36,870 nucleotides of DNA. Source: Pseudomonadota bacterium. GTDB lineage: Bacteria; Bdellovibrionota; UBA2428. This document shows positions 7,445-17,492 of this stretch, piece by piece. Position numbers and translations under genes: made by a program. The DNA is taken from the NCBI GenBank assembly GCA_018001635.1, contig JAGNHS010000030.1, forward strand, positions 1-36,870. Direction: 5' to 3'. How positions within the stretch are numbered: the stretch's first letter is position 1; every line of letters starts with the position of its first letter. Under the pieces are notes generated by a model. The model was given only the letters and a program-made list of their open reading frames with translations. It did not search any database and was not told the DNA's origin.

Positions 7445-10046
7445 TAACGAGTAGACTAGGAGCTTTTAGTTGCTGTGGCAATTTCATAATCTTGGCCGCC
7501 TCAACCTTCCCATCGCTATAAAGTCGCTGATAAAGAATAAAGTTCCTTAGGAGTTTTTTAACGTAATCGCGGGTTTCCTGGTATGAAATTCGCTCAATAA
7601 ACATCAAAGGATCGGAATCCCTATAAAAACTGAGCCATTTTTTTACAGGCGGCGATCCAGCATTATAAGCCGCAAAAGTCGCAATAAATGAAAGTTCAAA
7701 GTCTTGAAACAATGTTGCCAAGTGTTGAGTGCCCAATTTTATAGACACTTCAGGTTTAAAAAGATCATCATATTCAAAGCTAGCTAATTTAGCTTTTTTA
7801 GCTTCTTTATCAGCTACTGGCGGAATCATCTGCATTAAACCCAAGGCATTGGCATGAGAGCGCGCTCGGGGATTGAAGGCACTTTCTTGTCGAATTAAGC
7901 CCGCAGTCATCCAAGGACTAATTTTGTTTTTCTCAGATTCTTTTTGAATGAGATCCCAATTTGATAATGGGTAAAGATAGGAAAGCTCCTCTTCGCGATA
8001 CTTACCAGCATTTTTAATCCGTAGCATTTCTGAAACCTGTAAGGAGCCCATGGCATCTCCCATTTTAAATCGAAGCCAAGAAACAGCATAAGCAAAAGAG
8101 AGAGCTTTTTGGGGATATCGCTTATTTGAATCAAAAAACCGCCATAATGAGGCGGAAAGTGATGGAAAGAGCAAACGAGCCTTATCTTCTTGCTGGATTC
8201 TATAATAAAAATAGGCCTGAGCTAAACTTCCATACTCACGCGATTTAGGCACTCCTATATCCGAAAAAAAGTCACTCCATTGAGGTTCCTTAATTTCAGG
8301 AGCCACTCTCAAGCGCCAACTTTTTAAAGGAGTTCCCATTTCAATAAGAGCCAATCCAGACAAAGTTCCATAAAATGACAAAGGATCAAGATCATAAGAT
8401 TCTTGGAAATATTTTTTTGCAGCTTTTTTATCGTTTAGATAAACGGCTAAGCGTCCTCTCCAAAATCTAAACATTATTTTCTCATCGTCACTTCGTGCAA
8501 AAGGAATCAGGGCTTCTAAAGCTTTAGTGAGATCGGCTGCATTCGGTTTTTTATCTTTTATTGAAACTTCCCAAATTATAAAAAATTTACGCCAAAGCAA
8601 ACTCACTCGAGATTCATCGGGCTGTCGAGACGCTAGAGCTTTATCAATCTCCGGCAGAGATTCGGCTTTACGCTCTCCTTGTTCACTTATTCGAGCCAAA
8701 TAATAAAGAGCATCTTCTAATCCATAACTAAAATTATTATCTTCATTAAATTTTACAACTTCAAGAAAAATTCTTTTAGCCTCTTCTTCTCTTTCATAAG
8801 TCCAATACCAGCGCGCAATCTGAAGAAGCTTTTGAACATCCGCCGCAATACTAGGTGAATTTTTATCGAGATTAAGAAATCGTTTTACTAAAAGATATCG
8901 CTGAATAATGTCTGGAATTTTTTCTCTTTGATCAAGAATCCTTAAAACTCTCACATGAAGCTTAAAGGCTTCCCACAACATTTCTTGATCGGTCACTTTA
9001 TCTTTAGGAAGATTAAAAATTTCATTCAACACCATGAGTGCTTGTTGACCTTGTACTTTTTTAACCAAATAACGAACTTGAGCCAGTATTTGCTCTAAGC
9101 TGAGGTCTTTAAGAGCAGGAGGATTAAAAAACAAATTCAGTTTATAAACACGAACAATATCTTTTACTTTTTTTCTAAAAGATTCGTCCGGAAAATAAAC
9201 CCACAAATCGTTAAGTCGCTCAATTAAAAAATGTCGCTCCACCATGTCTTTGGGAGGACCAGAAAGTGCAATACTTTGTGTCCAATAAAAAAAGTTATCG
9301 TCACTTAAATTGTCCTTGAGCGGTTCCTTACGACGTCTTTTACTTTCCTCAAGCAACCATTCTCGCATGGGCATAGCCCCTTGCTCTTGAATCCAGCCCG
9401 CAATTAATTGGAATATTTTTTTCGAAGACTTATCGTCGTTCAGTAAATATGTAGAACGATTTTTTAAAAAACTTTCTAAAGCAGAAAAGCGCAAAGTCTC
9501 ACCTAAGACTTGAAACTTTAACATGTGAGCATCGAATTGAAATAACGGGGAAGGGCTAGCCTCTAACATGGGCTTTAACCAAAACTCAATTTCATCTAAA
9601 TGTCTTTCAGTTTTAGCAATTAAATCAGACTCCGGATTGTTAACCCCTGGCTGCGGCCCCATGGGCCCCATATTTGAACTCTCACTATTAGGGGCTTGCT
9701 GTTGATTAGGAACTCCAAAAAGAAATTGGGAGAGTGTAGGAGCTTGAAAATCGGCTTGAGGAATTTTTAATTTTTTTTGAATTTTACCAAAGATTTCATC
9801 TTTCACTTTTAAGACGTCATCAAAAAGAGTATCAGCGACAACAATCCTTAATGCAGGATTTTTAAAATTTTCTTCACGAGCTTGAGTGATAAATTCTTCA
9901 AGTGGGCATTGAAGCTCATAGCCCTCTTCGTCGACTTCGCGTTTGAGACAATGTTCAATTTTTCCGAAATTAAAGGCTTTCTCCAACGGGCTCGATGCAT
10001 AGAGCGAAGTTCCAATAAAAAATGCTAATATCCCCGCCCTAAACAT
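7416..10046 (-). CDS. Slt70-like soluble lytic murein transglycosylase
   Basis: An N-terminal signal peptide (about residues 1-18) sends it to the periplasm. Residues about 20-690 are a long alpha-helical, TPR-like superhelix as in Slt70. Residues about 709-850 form the catalytic SLT domain: SPWMTAGLIRQESAFNP with the catalytic Glu721, ALGLMQMIPPVA and FAAYNAGSPPVKKW. The enzyme cleaves the MurNAc-GlcNAc bond with 1,6-anhydro product formation. At 876 residues it is longer than E. coli Slt70, and it includes a Gln/Pro/Asn-rich low-complexity patch near residues 105-140. It is the promoter-proximal gene of an operon that continues into hemC-hemD by a 29-nt overlap. No Shine-Dalgarno is visible at the ATG. 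Confidence 0.93.
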   Translation of the reverse strand: MFRAGILAFFIGTSLYASSPLEKAFNFGKIEHCLKREVDEEGYELQCPLEEFITQAREENFKNPALRIVVADTLFDDVLKVKDEIFGKIQKKLKIPQADFQAPTLSQFLFGVPNQQQAPNSESSNMGPMGPQPGVNNPESDLIAKTERHLDEIEFWLKPMLEASPSPLFQFDAHMLKFQVLGETLRFSALESFLKNRSTYLLNDDKSSKKIFQLIAGWIQEQGAMPMREWLLEESKRRRKEPLKDNLSDDNFFYWTQSIALSGPPKDMVERHFLIERLNDLWVYFPDESFRKKVKDIVRVYKLNLFFNPPALKDLSLEQILAQVRYLVKKVQGQQALMVLNEIFNLPKDKVTDQEMLWEAFKLHVRVLRILDQREKIPDIIQRYLLVKRFLNLDKNSPSIAADVQKLLQIARWYWTYEREEEAKRIFLEVVKFNEDNNFSYGLEDALYYLARISEQGERKAESLPEIDKALASRQPDESRVSLLWRKFFIIWEVSIKDKKPNAADLTKALEALIPFARSDDEKIMFRFWRGRLAVYLNDKKAAKKYFQESYDLDPLSFYGTLSGLALIEMGTPLKSWRLRVAPEIKEPQWSDFFSDIGVPKSREYGSLAQAYFYYRIQQEDKARLLFPSLSASLWRFFDSNKRYPQKALSFAYAVSWLRFKMGDAMGSLQVSEMLRIKNAGKYREEELSYLYPLSNWDLIQKESEKNKISPWMTAGLIRQESAFNPRARSHANALGLMQMIPPVADKEAKKAKLASFEYDDLFKPEVSIKLGTQHLATLFQDFELSFIATFAAYNAGSPPVKKWLSFYRDSDPLMFIERISYQETRDYVKKLLRNFILYQRLYSDGKVEAAKIMKLPQQLKAPSLLVNETASRGSP

Positions 10047-10166
10047 ATAGAATAGACTAACAGAAAAAATCGATAAAACGGAGCGTTATAAAGGCAGCTT
10101 TTTTGGTAGAAATTAGCTTTTCGCAAATCTACAAGGCATAGTGAATTTAATGGAGAAATTCATCGC

Positions 10167-11372
10167 ATGAATGCACTAATTCTTGTCGCTGCCCTAGGTT
10201 ACTTCGTAGATGTTTACGATCTTATACTTTTTTCAATTGTCAGAATTCATAGTCTTGAAGAAATAGGATTAAGTGGTTCTGATTTGCTCGACAAAGGCCT
10301 ACTCATTTTGAACCTCCAAATGATTGGAATGCTTTTAGGGGGAATTCTTTGGGGAATTTTAGGTGATAAAAAGGGACGCCTGTCCGTGCTCTTTGGCTCT
10401 ATTCTGCTTTATTCATTAGCTAATATTGCCAATGGCTTTGTTCAAAGCGTTGAGCAATACGCCGTTTTACGCTTTATTGCCGGTATTGGTCTTGCTGGAG
10501 AATTAGGAGCTGGAATCACATTGGTTGCCGAAGCCCTTCCAAAAAACAAAAGAGGAATGGGCACCACTATTGTCGCGGCCGTAGGGGTTACGGGCGCCAT
10601 AGCCGCAGCTATCATTGGTGGGATTTACCACTGGAGAACTTGTTACTTTATTGGCGGTGCACTCGGACTAGCCTTATTAGCTCTGCGTATTTCAGTTAGA
10701 GAATCCTCTATGTTTCAAAAAACTCGGAAACAAAGCAAGTTGGCCCATGGAAATATATCCATGCTCTTTAACAACGGCCCCCGCTTTAAACGCTACATAA
10801 AATGTCTCATGGGAGGATTACCGATTTGGGGCGTGCTTGGAATCTTAGTGTCGTTTGCTCCAGAACTTGCCAAATATCACAACCTTCAGGAACCCGTGCT
10901 AGTGAGTCAAACTGTTCTTTTTGCATACATCGGACTCACTATTGGAGATTTAGGCTCTGGGATTTTAAGTCAAATATTAAAAAGCCGAAAAAAAGTCCTT
11001 CTAATATTTCAGGTTCTCACACTTATAACATCGGCATTGTTCCTAACTTATCCCGTCACTTCGGCAAAAGAAATATATATGCTTTGCATTCCCATGGGAA
11101 TTGCCATTGGATATTGGGCAGTATTCGTAACTAGTGCAGCCGAGCAATTTGGAACCAATCTTCGATCCACAGTGACTACGACCACACCCAATTTCGCTCG
11201 AGGAATGGTGACTCCTTTAACTCTGCTTTTCACTTTTTTCAAAGGAAGCCTTGGATTGCCCGTAGCCAATGCAGCGTTGTTCGTTATGGTCATCGCTTGC
11301 TTGATTGCTATTTATTCAACTTGGCATTTGAAAGAAAGTTTTTCGGCTGATTTAGATTTTGTAGAAATGTAA
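10167..11372 (+). CDS. MFS transporter (metabolite:H+ symporter-like)
   Basis: This is an inner-membrane protein of 401 residues with about 11-12 hydrophobic segments. The loop 2-3 motif GDKKGRLS and the helix 4-5 segment RFIAGIGLAGELGAG followed by LPKNKRG are typical of the sugar/carboxylate symporter branch of the major facilitator superfamily. The substrate cannot be told. GGAG at 10152-10155 supports the ATG at 10167. It is transcribed divergently from the lytic transglycosylase operon. Its stop codon abuts the stop of the next minus-strand gene without a spare base. Confidence 0.85.
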   Translation: MNALILVAALGYFVDVYDLILFSIVRIHSLEEIGLSGSDLLDKGLLILNLQMIGMLLGGILWGILGDKKGRLSVLFGSILLYSLANIANGFVQSVEQYAVLRFIAGIGLAGELGAGITLVAEALPKNKRGMGTTIVAAVGVTGAIAAAIIGGIYHWRTCYFIGGALGLALLALRISVRESSMFQKTRKQSKLAHGNISMLFNNGPRFKRYIKCLMGGLPIWGVLGILVSFAPELAKYHNLQEPVLVSQTVLFAYIGLTIGDLGSGILSQILKSRKKVLLIFQVLTLITSALFLTYPVTSAKEIYMLCIPMGIAIGYWAVFVTSAAEQFGTNLRSTVTTTTPNFARGMVTPLTLLFTFFKGSLGLPVANAALFVMVIACLIAIYSTWHLKESFSADLDFVEM

Positions 11373-12911
11373 TTATTGAGGATTATCAATACGAATTAGG
11401 CTCTGCTTAGCTTCTTCTTTAAGAGGTGCTAATTGCTTTTCTAATCCTGTGTTGGCTTTAAGAAGTTTTAGTTTTTCGGCCTCTAATTTTTTAATGCTAT
11501 CTGCATCGAGCTTTGAAACTTTTTTACCCCAAGGACCATGAGCAATGGCCAAAGCTTGAGCTAAACTTTCGGGGTATTTAGTAAATGCAGTTGATTGAGA
11601 CACAATCTCTCTTGATATTTTCGTCACATCTTTCTCATTAATATCAAGACCCATGGAATTATCTAGCAATATTTGAAAGCCAGCTATAGTAGGAGAGATA
11701 TTTCCATACCTCTTTACTTCAGCAGCAAAAATAAAAAACAATTCAACAAATTGAGTGGCATTTAAATTTGGCCCATGAGTTTTGAAAAAAGCTGAAATAG
11801 CCTGATTGGTCTCTTTTTCTCCAGCTAATCTATCAAGAACTCTTGCGGCCTCTTTAACGGCTTCCCAAGCATCACCACTAATGGGTTTAATGGGAGCAGG
11901 CCTAAAACCTACTACAGATTTATTTATCTCTTGAATTCTTGATTGATTAGCCTGAATTTTATCTTTGATAGACTGAGACTTATCCCAATAGCTTTTTGAT
12001 ATTTCACCAAGTATATCCAAACGCGACTTTACAAGCTCTCGAGTAGAATCAGTCAATTCAACAAACTGATTGGCCAATACAAGATCCGCTAAACTCATGG
12101 CTTTAATATTTTTACGAATAAAATAGTCCCGGCCTGAAAGGGAAATAGACTGCAAATAATGCCAATCACCATCACCCATATTTGATTTTTGTTTTAAAAA
12201 CTCCACATCAAAGTTTTCATAAAGTGGAAGGGGGCTTGAGGCACGAGTTAAAACTTTTCGCCGAGTCCAATAATCTCTAAAGCGCTGAAGCGGACCTCGT
12301 AATTTAGAAATTCTTTGTGCCACAAGCGCAGGTTCATTCACCAAATGATAAAGAATCGCAAATTTTAATTCTGATAAAGCTGGGTCGAGAGCATAATTTC
12401 TTTTCCAATAATTTAAAAATCTCAGATAGTCTTCAACCTGCATTCCAAATTTTTTGGAGATAGCATCTATAGCCACCAAATCGCCAACTTCAAGTTTAGT
12501 TTCGAGAGCATTGACTATTCTCTCAGCAACATATTCTAAAAATTCAATTTTCTTAGAAGACTCTAAGGCTGGAAAAGCTAAAATGACTAAACGGATTTGC
12601 TGTGGACTTTTAACTCCCTGAAACATCAACTCATCGGCAATCGCCCGATCTAAAATTCCATTATGTTTTTGATCGCCAGAATAAAGACTAGAACCTGAAA
12701 GCTCTTGAGCAGCTACTTCCATGTTGAGTCCTTCAAGTCCAGCTCGCAAAACAGGACGCCATTGCTCAGAATAGGTCAGTAAAAATCTTTCACATTTTGA
12801 ATCTAAAATCGTAGCGGAAGCAGTAGAAGGAACAGCTAAAAACGAACTTGAAAACGAGTGACTAACTGAAAAACAAAGACTCAAAAGGAATAAGCTTTGA
12901 ATGGCTCTCAA
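11373..12911 (-). CDS. secreted alpha-helical protein of unknown function
   Basis: I do not recognise a family. The 512-residue product begins with a Sec-type signal peptide (hydrophobic core about 5-20, Ala/Ser-rich cleavage region about 25-33). The rest is predicted mostly helical, with a Lys/Glu/Leu-rich stretch at about 470-505 that looks coiled-coil. A single Cys follows the signal region. It appears monocistronic: 63 nt separate it from the aminotransferase gene upstream, and it converges with the MFS gene with a zero-base gap. A periplasmic or surface structural role is only a guess. Confidence 0.7.
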   Translation of the reverse strand: MRAIQSLFLLSLCFSVSHSFSSSFLAVPSTASATILDSKCERFLLTYSEQWRPVLRAGLEGLNMEVAAQELSGSSLYSGDQKHNGILDRAIADELMFQGVKSPQQIRLVILAFPALESSKKIEFLEYVAERIVNALETKLEVGDLVAIDAISKKFGMQVEDYLRFLNYWKRNYALDPALSELKFAILYHLVNEPALVAQRISKLRGPLQRFRDYWTRRKVLTRASSPLPLYENFDVEFLKQKSNMGDGDWHYLQSISLSGRDYFIRKNIKAMSLADLVLANQFVELTDSTRELVKSRLDILGEISKSYWDKSQSIKDKIQANQSRIQEINKSVVGFRPAPIKPISGDAWEAVKEAARVLDRLAGEKETNQAISAFFKTHGPNLNATQFVELFFIFAAEVKRYGNISPTIAGFQILLDNSMGLDINEKDVTKISREIVSQSTAFTKYPESLAQALAIAHGPWGKKVSKLDADSIKKLEAEKLKLLKANTGLEKQLAPLKEEAKQSLIRIDNPQ

Positions 12912-12974
12912 GATGCCGAGGGTATAAACTAATTTATAAATCTAGCAAAGTGAAAAATGACCAATTGCAGCAAT

Positions 12975-14081
12975 TTATTTTAATGTAATATCAAGTGCTT
13001 GGCTAATAGTCATAAGCCCCGTTTTCAAATCTGGAAGGCTGGGCCAGCCGTAACCTATACGCATGTAACACTTATCAATTTCAAACCAATGACCAGGGCC
13101 AACAAAAGTTCCAAATTCGTTATTGAGAGTTTTATAAAATACTTCAATTTTGTCTTGGCTTATATTTTTAATTCTCGGAAAGCCTACAACTCCTGCCACT
13201 GGAGTTACACCTTCCATTCGAGTTTCTGAAGTAAGCCAATCATTGTAAATTTTTCTTTTAGCTAAAATGTCCTTTTTTATTTCGGGTAGCCAGCGACTGC
13301 GATCGCGATAAAAACGATACGACAACTCTTCATCAACAATAGAACCTGTAATGACGATTTGCTCTTTAGCCGCTAAACATTTTTCTTGAAGTGCCGCATC
13401 TTGAGACATCATCCAACCCATTCTTAAACCCGGCAATCCATAAGTTTTCGAAAGTGAAGACACACTAATGGCTTTGTCTGAAAGGGTTGCCGCCACGGGA
13501 AGTTTAGCTTCAAAAGCCATATCACGATAAGTTTCGTCGACGAGCAAATAAACTCCTCGATCGGTGATCGATTTTACAATATTTTTAAATTCTGCTTCTG
13601 ATACTTGTGTGCCTGTTGGATTGTGAGGAAAAGTTAGACTCACAAGTTTTGTGTTTTTCTTAATCCTTGAAAGTATCCACTCGAGATTAGGTGCAAAGGA
13701 ATTTTCGATTTTCAATGGAATAAATTCCACTTCAGCGCCAATACTGCGTGGGGTTTCAATATTAGTGGCATAGTTGGGATGCTCTACCAAAATATGATCG
13801 CCAGCTTTTAATAAAGAAGTTGCGATAAAGAACAAAGCGCCCGCGGCTCCAGGGGTGAGCAAAATATGCTCGGCTTTAAGTCCGGCATCTTCGGCAATAA
13901 GCTTACGCAATCCTGGATGCCCCACATGATCGCCATAACAAAGGAGTAAGTCTTTAATATCGAAATTAAACTTGCTGAGGTCTTGGTCGGAATAAGAACT
14001 CTCCGTGAGATTATATTTAATACTGGCGTAACCCATTTGCTCTGGCGATTCGATTTCAATTGGCATTCTTTTGAAGTTCAT
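12975..14081 (-). CDS. PLP-dependent aminotransferase, class I/II
   Basis: Fold-type I aminotransferase. Visible marks are YGDHVGHPGLRKLIA near the N-terminus, LTPGAAGALFFIA, the substrate and PLP motif FPHNPTGTQVS, LLVDETYRD with the PLP-ring Asp, and SSLSKTYGLPGLRMGW with the Schiff-base lysine. The Arg near the C-terminus (YMRIGYGWP) would bind the substrate carboxylate. The amino donor and product cannot be assigned. The frame extends upstream to a GTG at 14108, but the ATG at 14081 (MNFKRMPIEIE) gives the more usual N-terminus; neither has a clear Shine-Dalgarno. Length is about 368 residues from the ATG. Confidence 0.87.
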   Translation of the reverse strand: MNFKRMPIEIESPEQMGYASIKYNLTESSYSDQDLSKFNFDIKDLLLCYGDHVGHPGLRKLIAEDAGLKAEHILLTPGAAGALFFIATSLLKAGDHILVEHPNYATNIETPRSIGAEVEFIPLKIENSFAPNLEWILSRIKKNTKLVSLTFPHNPTGTQVSEAEFKNIVKSITDRGVYLLVDETYRDMAFEAKLPVAATLSDKAISVSSLSKTYGLPGLRMGWMMSQDAALQEKCLAAKEQIVITGSIVDEELSYRFYRDRSRWLPEIKKDILAKRKIYNDWLTSETRMEGVTPVAGVVGFPRIKNISQDKIEVFYKTLNNEFGTFVGPGHWFEIDKCYMRIGYGWPSLPDLKTGLMTISQALDITLK

Positions 14082-14176
14082 AGTTTGACAAACTTTAACA
14101 CTAAGCACCTTTAGTCTTAAAGGGGTAGGTATATTTTCTTATACATATGGAGCATTTAGAGTCCTAACAGAGTTCT

Positions 14177-14188
14177 AGCTTTAAAGCT
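14177..14188. promoter_or_regulatory. 12-nt perfect palindrome in a divergent promoter region
   Basis: AGCTTTAAAGCT is a perfect dyad between the divergent aminotransferase gene and the gene at 14228. Its position suits an operator, but a short AT-rich palindrome could arise by chance. Confidence 0.25.
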
Positions 14189-14227
14189 TTTGACTTGCAG
14201 TGACAGGCATAGGAACAAGAGGCAGCG

Positions 14228-15334
14228 ATGAGAAAATTCTGGCCCATAGGGGGCTTGCTTTCACTTCTTAGCCTTTATTCTCTCAATGGAAAAACTCAAG
14301 AATCCAATTCCGAGCTCATTCAAAAGAATCAATTTTCTTTGAAACCTGAAATTAAATACTTTGGCATTCAAAACTCCCATGTTTCAAGTAGACTCTATCG
14401 CTTCGAAGCCTTGAGCCAAAACTACATACAATTATCTCCGACTGCTTACTTTAAAGGCGATTTTTCTTTGAAATTAACAGACGGACAAGTTTACACGCTG
14501 TTACCCAATGAAGAAAAACCCGAAAAAATCTTTAAAGTTTATTCTGCCAACTTCAATTTTAAGGCTCTTAAAATTGCCAAACTTTCATTCGGGCTGATTG
14601 AGCAAAACAAACTCATTCCCGAAATTCTAATCGATCCCTCTGAAGCTTATTTTGGTGTTGCTCATTTTTTAAATTTTAAGCATTTTGATATCCATGGTGA
14701 ATTTGTAACCCTACCTACAAATGAGACCTTCATTGCAGCCAGCTCTTCGAGAACTCAGCCCTCAACCCTAACGCAAGAAGAATTAAATTTATATTTTGAT
14801 AGTGAAAAAAGCTTTCATTTGGCTCTTGGCCTTTATAGCTTTTCTCATCTGAACAGCGTCTTGGCATATTCAAGTAGCTTTAAAGGAAACGATGTAAGAG
14901 GAATTAACAACCTCAACTCTAGTTTCAACAATAACTTCAGAGGCACTTATCTAGAAATCTCTAAAGACATCATCTGGTCCTCCAGTGAATTATATTTTGA
15001 AGCCACTTACCTCAGAAATTTAGAAGTGAACAAAAGACTAGGTGAATCTTTCGAACTTATAAGCTTTTTTAATACGTGTTTTTCGAAAATCTGCATAAAA
15101 CCTAAAATCACTGGGTTTTATATCAATCCTGAATCAGGCCCCGCTTCATTGACTTCTAAAGATTTATTTTTCACGAATTCAAAAGGTTTTCGCAATGAAT
15201 TGCAAGTTTTTTTGAACGACTCTAACTTAGAATTTTCTTTTAAATGGACGCATGCGCAACCCATCAGATCAAGAGCTTATTCTAGTTCCTCTGAAATGAT
15301 TTCTTTATCACTAAGGAGTTCCTTTGAACTTTAA
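14228..15334 (+). CDS. putative outer-membrane beta-barrel protein
   Basis: No named family is recognised. A signal peptide covers about residues 1-22. The remainder of the 368 residues alternates short amphipathic strands rich in Phe/Tyr/Leu and Ser/Asn, such as FNFKALKIAKLSFGLI, ELYFEATYLRNLEV and EFSFKWTHAQP. It ends SLRSSFEL, compatible with an outer-membrane barrel, although the last residue is Leu rather than Phe. It overlaps by 11 nt the start of the lipoprotein gene downstream, so the two are probably made together and may form an outer-membrane complex (inference). Confidence 0.6.
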   Translation: MRKFWPIGGLLSLLSLYSLNGKTQESNSELIQKNQFSLKPEIKYFGIQNSHVSSRLYRFEALSQNYIQLSPTAYFKGDFSLKLTDGQVYTLLPNEEKPEKIFKVYSANFNFKALKIAKLSFGLIEQNKLIPEILIDPSEAYFGVAHFLNFKHFDIHGEFVTLPTNETFIAASSSRTQPSTLTQEELNLYFDSEKSFHLALGLYSFSHLNSVLAYSSSFKGNDVRGINNLNSSFNNNFRGTYLEISKDIIWSSSELYFEATYLRNLEVNKRLGESFELISFFNTCFSKICIKPKITGFYINPESGPASLTSKDLFFTNSKGFRNELQVFLNDSNLEFSFKWTHAQPIRSRAYSSSSEMISLSLRSSFEL

Positions 15335-17414
15335 CAAATTTAAATTCCTATTCCTTTTAGTGACTTTCTTTAACTCATGCGGAAAACCATTAAACACAAC
15401 ATCCACTAGCGATTCCTTATCTTCATACATCATTGAACCTATAAAAGGTGCTCATTTAAAAATGCTTTCTATGGACTCTCTTGGCAGACCCTCTCGACAA
15501 GAATTCAGTATGAGTGCTTGTGTTAAAGAGCGTATCCACATGCAAGCTATCGTTGGTGAAAACTTTAAAATAGAGGGAGAAAATTTTTCGCAAGAACTCA
15601 CAACGGATGATTTGGGGTGCTTACATTGGAATGAAGAACTTATCTTAAATTATGCAAATTCTGAAAAATATTTAAAGATTAAAAGAATTTTTAGAGGTTC
15701 GAAACGCTACCCAGGCGCCACAGAAGTGAACATGGCCTTAAACCCATGGAATCCGAAAAACTCTCCCATACTCGATTTACGTTATGAATCTTTAAATTCT
15801 GACGAATCCAATATCGAAACATTTCAAGATTCAAATTCAGAATTAGAAATTCAAGACATTTTATTTCACTGGAATAGAGAGCGATACGATCTTTTTCGAA
15901 TAAACCAATGGCTTGATTTACTCGTGGCCCAAGAATATCGATTACTACTGCATGCCTCTCTTAAAAGATGGACCAAAAATTTCGGATGGACCACAGAGAA
16001 TATCGAAAATGGTAGCTTGAAAATTGCTATTGGACTATTCCCTGAGACCAAGGATCAAGAAATTGATTTCAAACATCCACATTCTATTAGAACTTACCAA
16101 TCTGAAATTTCCTCAGGGCGAGCTGCTGCGGATGTAGTCGTTGAATACGCTAGCCTTGTACACGCCACTGTTAGAAATAGACTCCTGATTCAAATTCAAG
16201 ACGTCGACCAGCATTACGATGCCAAAACTTTTGAAACATTTATTTTTCCCCAAATTGAATCGGGCCACATGATTGCCAAAAAAGCTAACATTGATTTGTT
16301 TGCTTACAACAACACTACTGCGAGTCTTCAAAAGTTTAATGAATTGAATTTAGATAAACCCTACGAATTGTTTAAAAAGCAATACAATGTTGAGGATCTT
16401 AGTTGGGATAATTTCCCTAATGCATCCGAACTCTCAAAAACAGAGGGATCTCAATACCAGGGCAGATCAAAAAATGCATGGATCAGCAAAGAAGAACTGA
16501 GTCTTTGGATGCAAAATGGGGCTCTATCATTTAATGAAAAGTTTCTGAAGCAACTTTGCTATAGAATATTCCCGAAAGCTCTTATTCAAAACACCAAACA
16601 AAACGATAAAAATGAATTTAACCATTGTCTCTTAAGACCTGAGGCCTTTTTCCAAACTATCTTGCAAAACTTTGTAGAAACTATACTCGACAAATATCCA
16701 AAAGTTGTCGGCTACCCAGAATCTTCATTTTTAAACTTACAGTTAGATTCTAGGATTTCTTCTGAAAATTCAGAGAAGCGAGAAAATGGCGACACCATTA
16801 GCGCAGAAATTGAATTAGAGGGGGCTGCGAAAGCCATACCCTTTGCAAGAACCATAAGCATAGGCGCTGGCTATAGAAAATACTGGACTCACTCTTATTC
16901 TGAAGCCGAAGTTCAACAAAGCGGAGTGCATTTTGATTTTAGTAAAAGATTTTTTGTTGAAGAAAGACCCTTAGTGATTTCTGCAAAAGTCCGCACATGT
17001 TTGTCCATAGCACCTCGTGAACTTATACAATTTAGAGTGATGCAAATTTGCTTTAAAGATTTAAGAGAAGCTAAATATGAAGAGTCCTATTATTTTGCAA
17101 CACAAAGTTTTGCCGATATAAAATCGCCCTGGAGAGATATGTATGGCGTTATGGGACCACTTCGTTTTGTAATTCGAGGAAAGCATCGATTTAAAGATTT
17201 TATTGATTATGCACAAAAAAACACCTTAAAATTTGCTTTCGAAAATAATACGAGTTTCGAGGCTGAGGATGCCTTAAAAGCAGTCCATCAAAGTGAAGTC
17301 TTAGGTTTTCCAGGAGTCTTAGACGCACCCGTGATGAGACACCCCATCAGACCCGAAACTCCAACTTCTTCAAGTTGGATGGGCTTCACACCTGGTTGGT
17401 TTACTAACCCATAA
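15324..17414 (+). CDS. large putative lipoprotein of unknown function
   Basis: The start is TTG at 15324, supported by AAGGAG at 15313-15318, and lies inside the 3' end of the previous gene (11-nt overlap). The N-terminus is a lipoprotein signal: a hydrophobic stretch ending FFNSC with the lipidated Cys at residue 19. The remaining roughly 675 residues show no domain I recognise. They are rich in aromatic residues and strand-like stretches toward the C-terminus (about 500-600), where an ISIGAGYRKYWTHSYSEAEV segment looks barrel- or sandwich-like. Coupling to the beta-barrel candidate suggests a surface or envelope pair. Confidence 0.65.
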   Translation: MNFNKFKFLFLLVTFFNSCGKPLNTTSTSDSLSSYIIEPIKGAHLKMLSMDSLGRPSRQEFSMSACVKERIHMQAIVGENFKIEGENFSQELTTDDLGCLHWNEELILNYANSEKYLKIKRIFRGSKRYPGATEVNMALNPWNPKNSPILDLRYESLNSDESNIETFQDSNSELEIQDILFHWNRERYDLFRINQWLDLLVAQEYRLLLHASLKRWTKNFGWTTENIENGSLKIAIGLFPETKDQEIDFKHPHSIRTYQSEISSGRAAADVVVEYASLVHATVRNRLLIQIQDVDQHYDAKTFETFIFPQIESGHMIAKKANIDLFAYNNTTASLQKFNELNLDKPYELFKKQYNVEDLSWDNFPNASELSKTEGSQYQGRSKNAWISKEELSLWMQNGALSFNEKFLKQLCYRIFPKALIQNTKQNDKNEFNHCLLRPEAFFQTILQNFVETILDKYPKVVGYPESSFLNLQLDSRISSENSEKRENGDTISAEIELEGAAKAIPFARTISIGAGYRKYWTHSYSEAEVQQSGVHFDFSKRFFVEERPLVISAKVRTCLSIAPRELIQFRVMQICFKDLREAKYEESYYFATQSFADIKSPWRDMYGVMGPLRFVIRGKHRFKDFIDYAQKNTLKFAFENNTSFEAEDALKAVHQSEVLGFPGVLDAPVMRHPIRPETPTSSSWMGFTPGWFTNP

Positions 17415-17492
17415 TGCTATGAACCATTATTAGATCAACGCATATAGGGCCATTGGATTTTAATCTTTTAAAAACTCCTGTATGTTAAAGAC

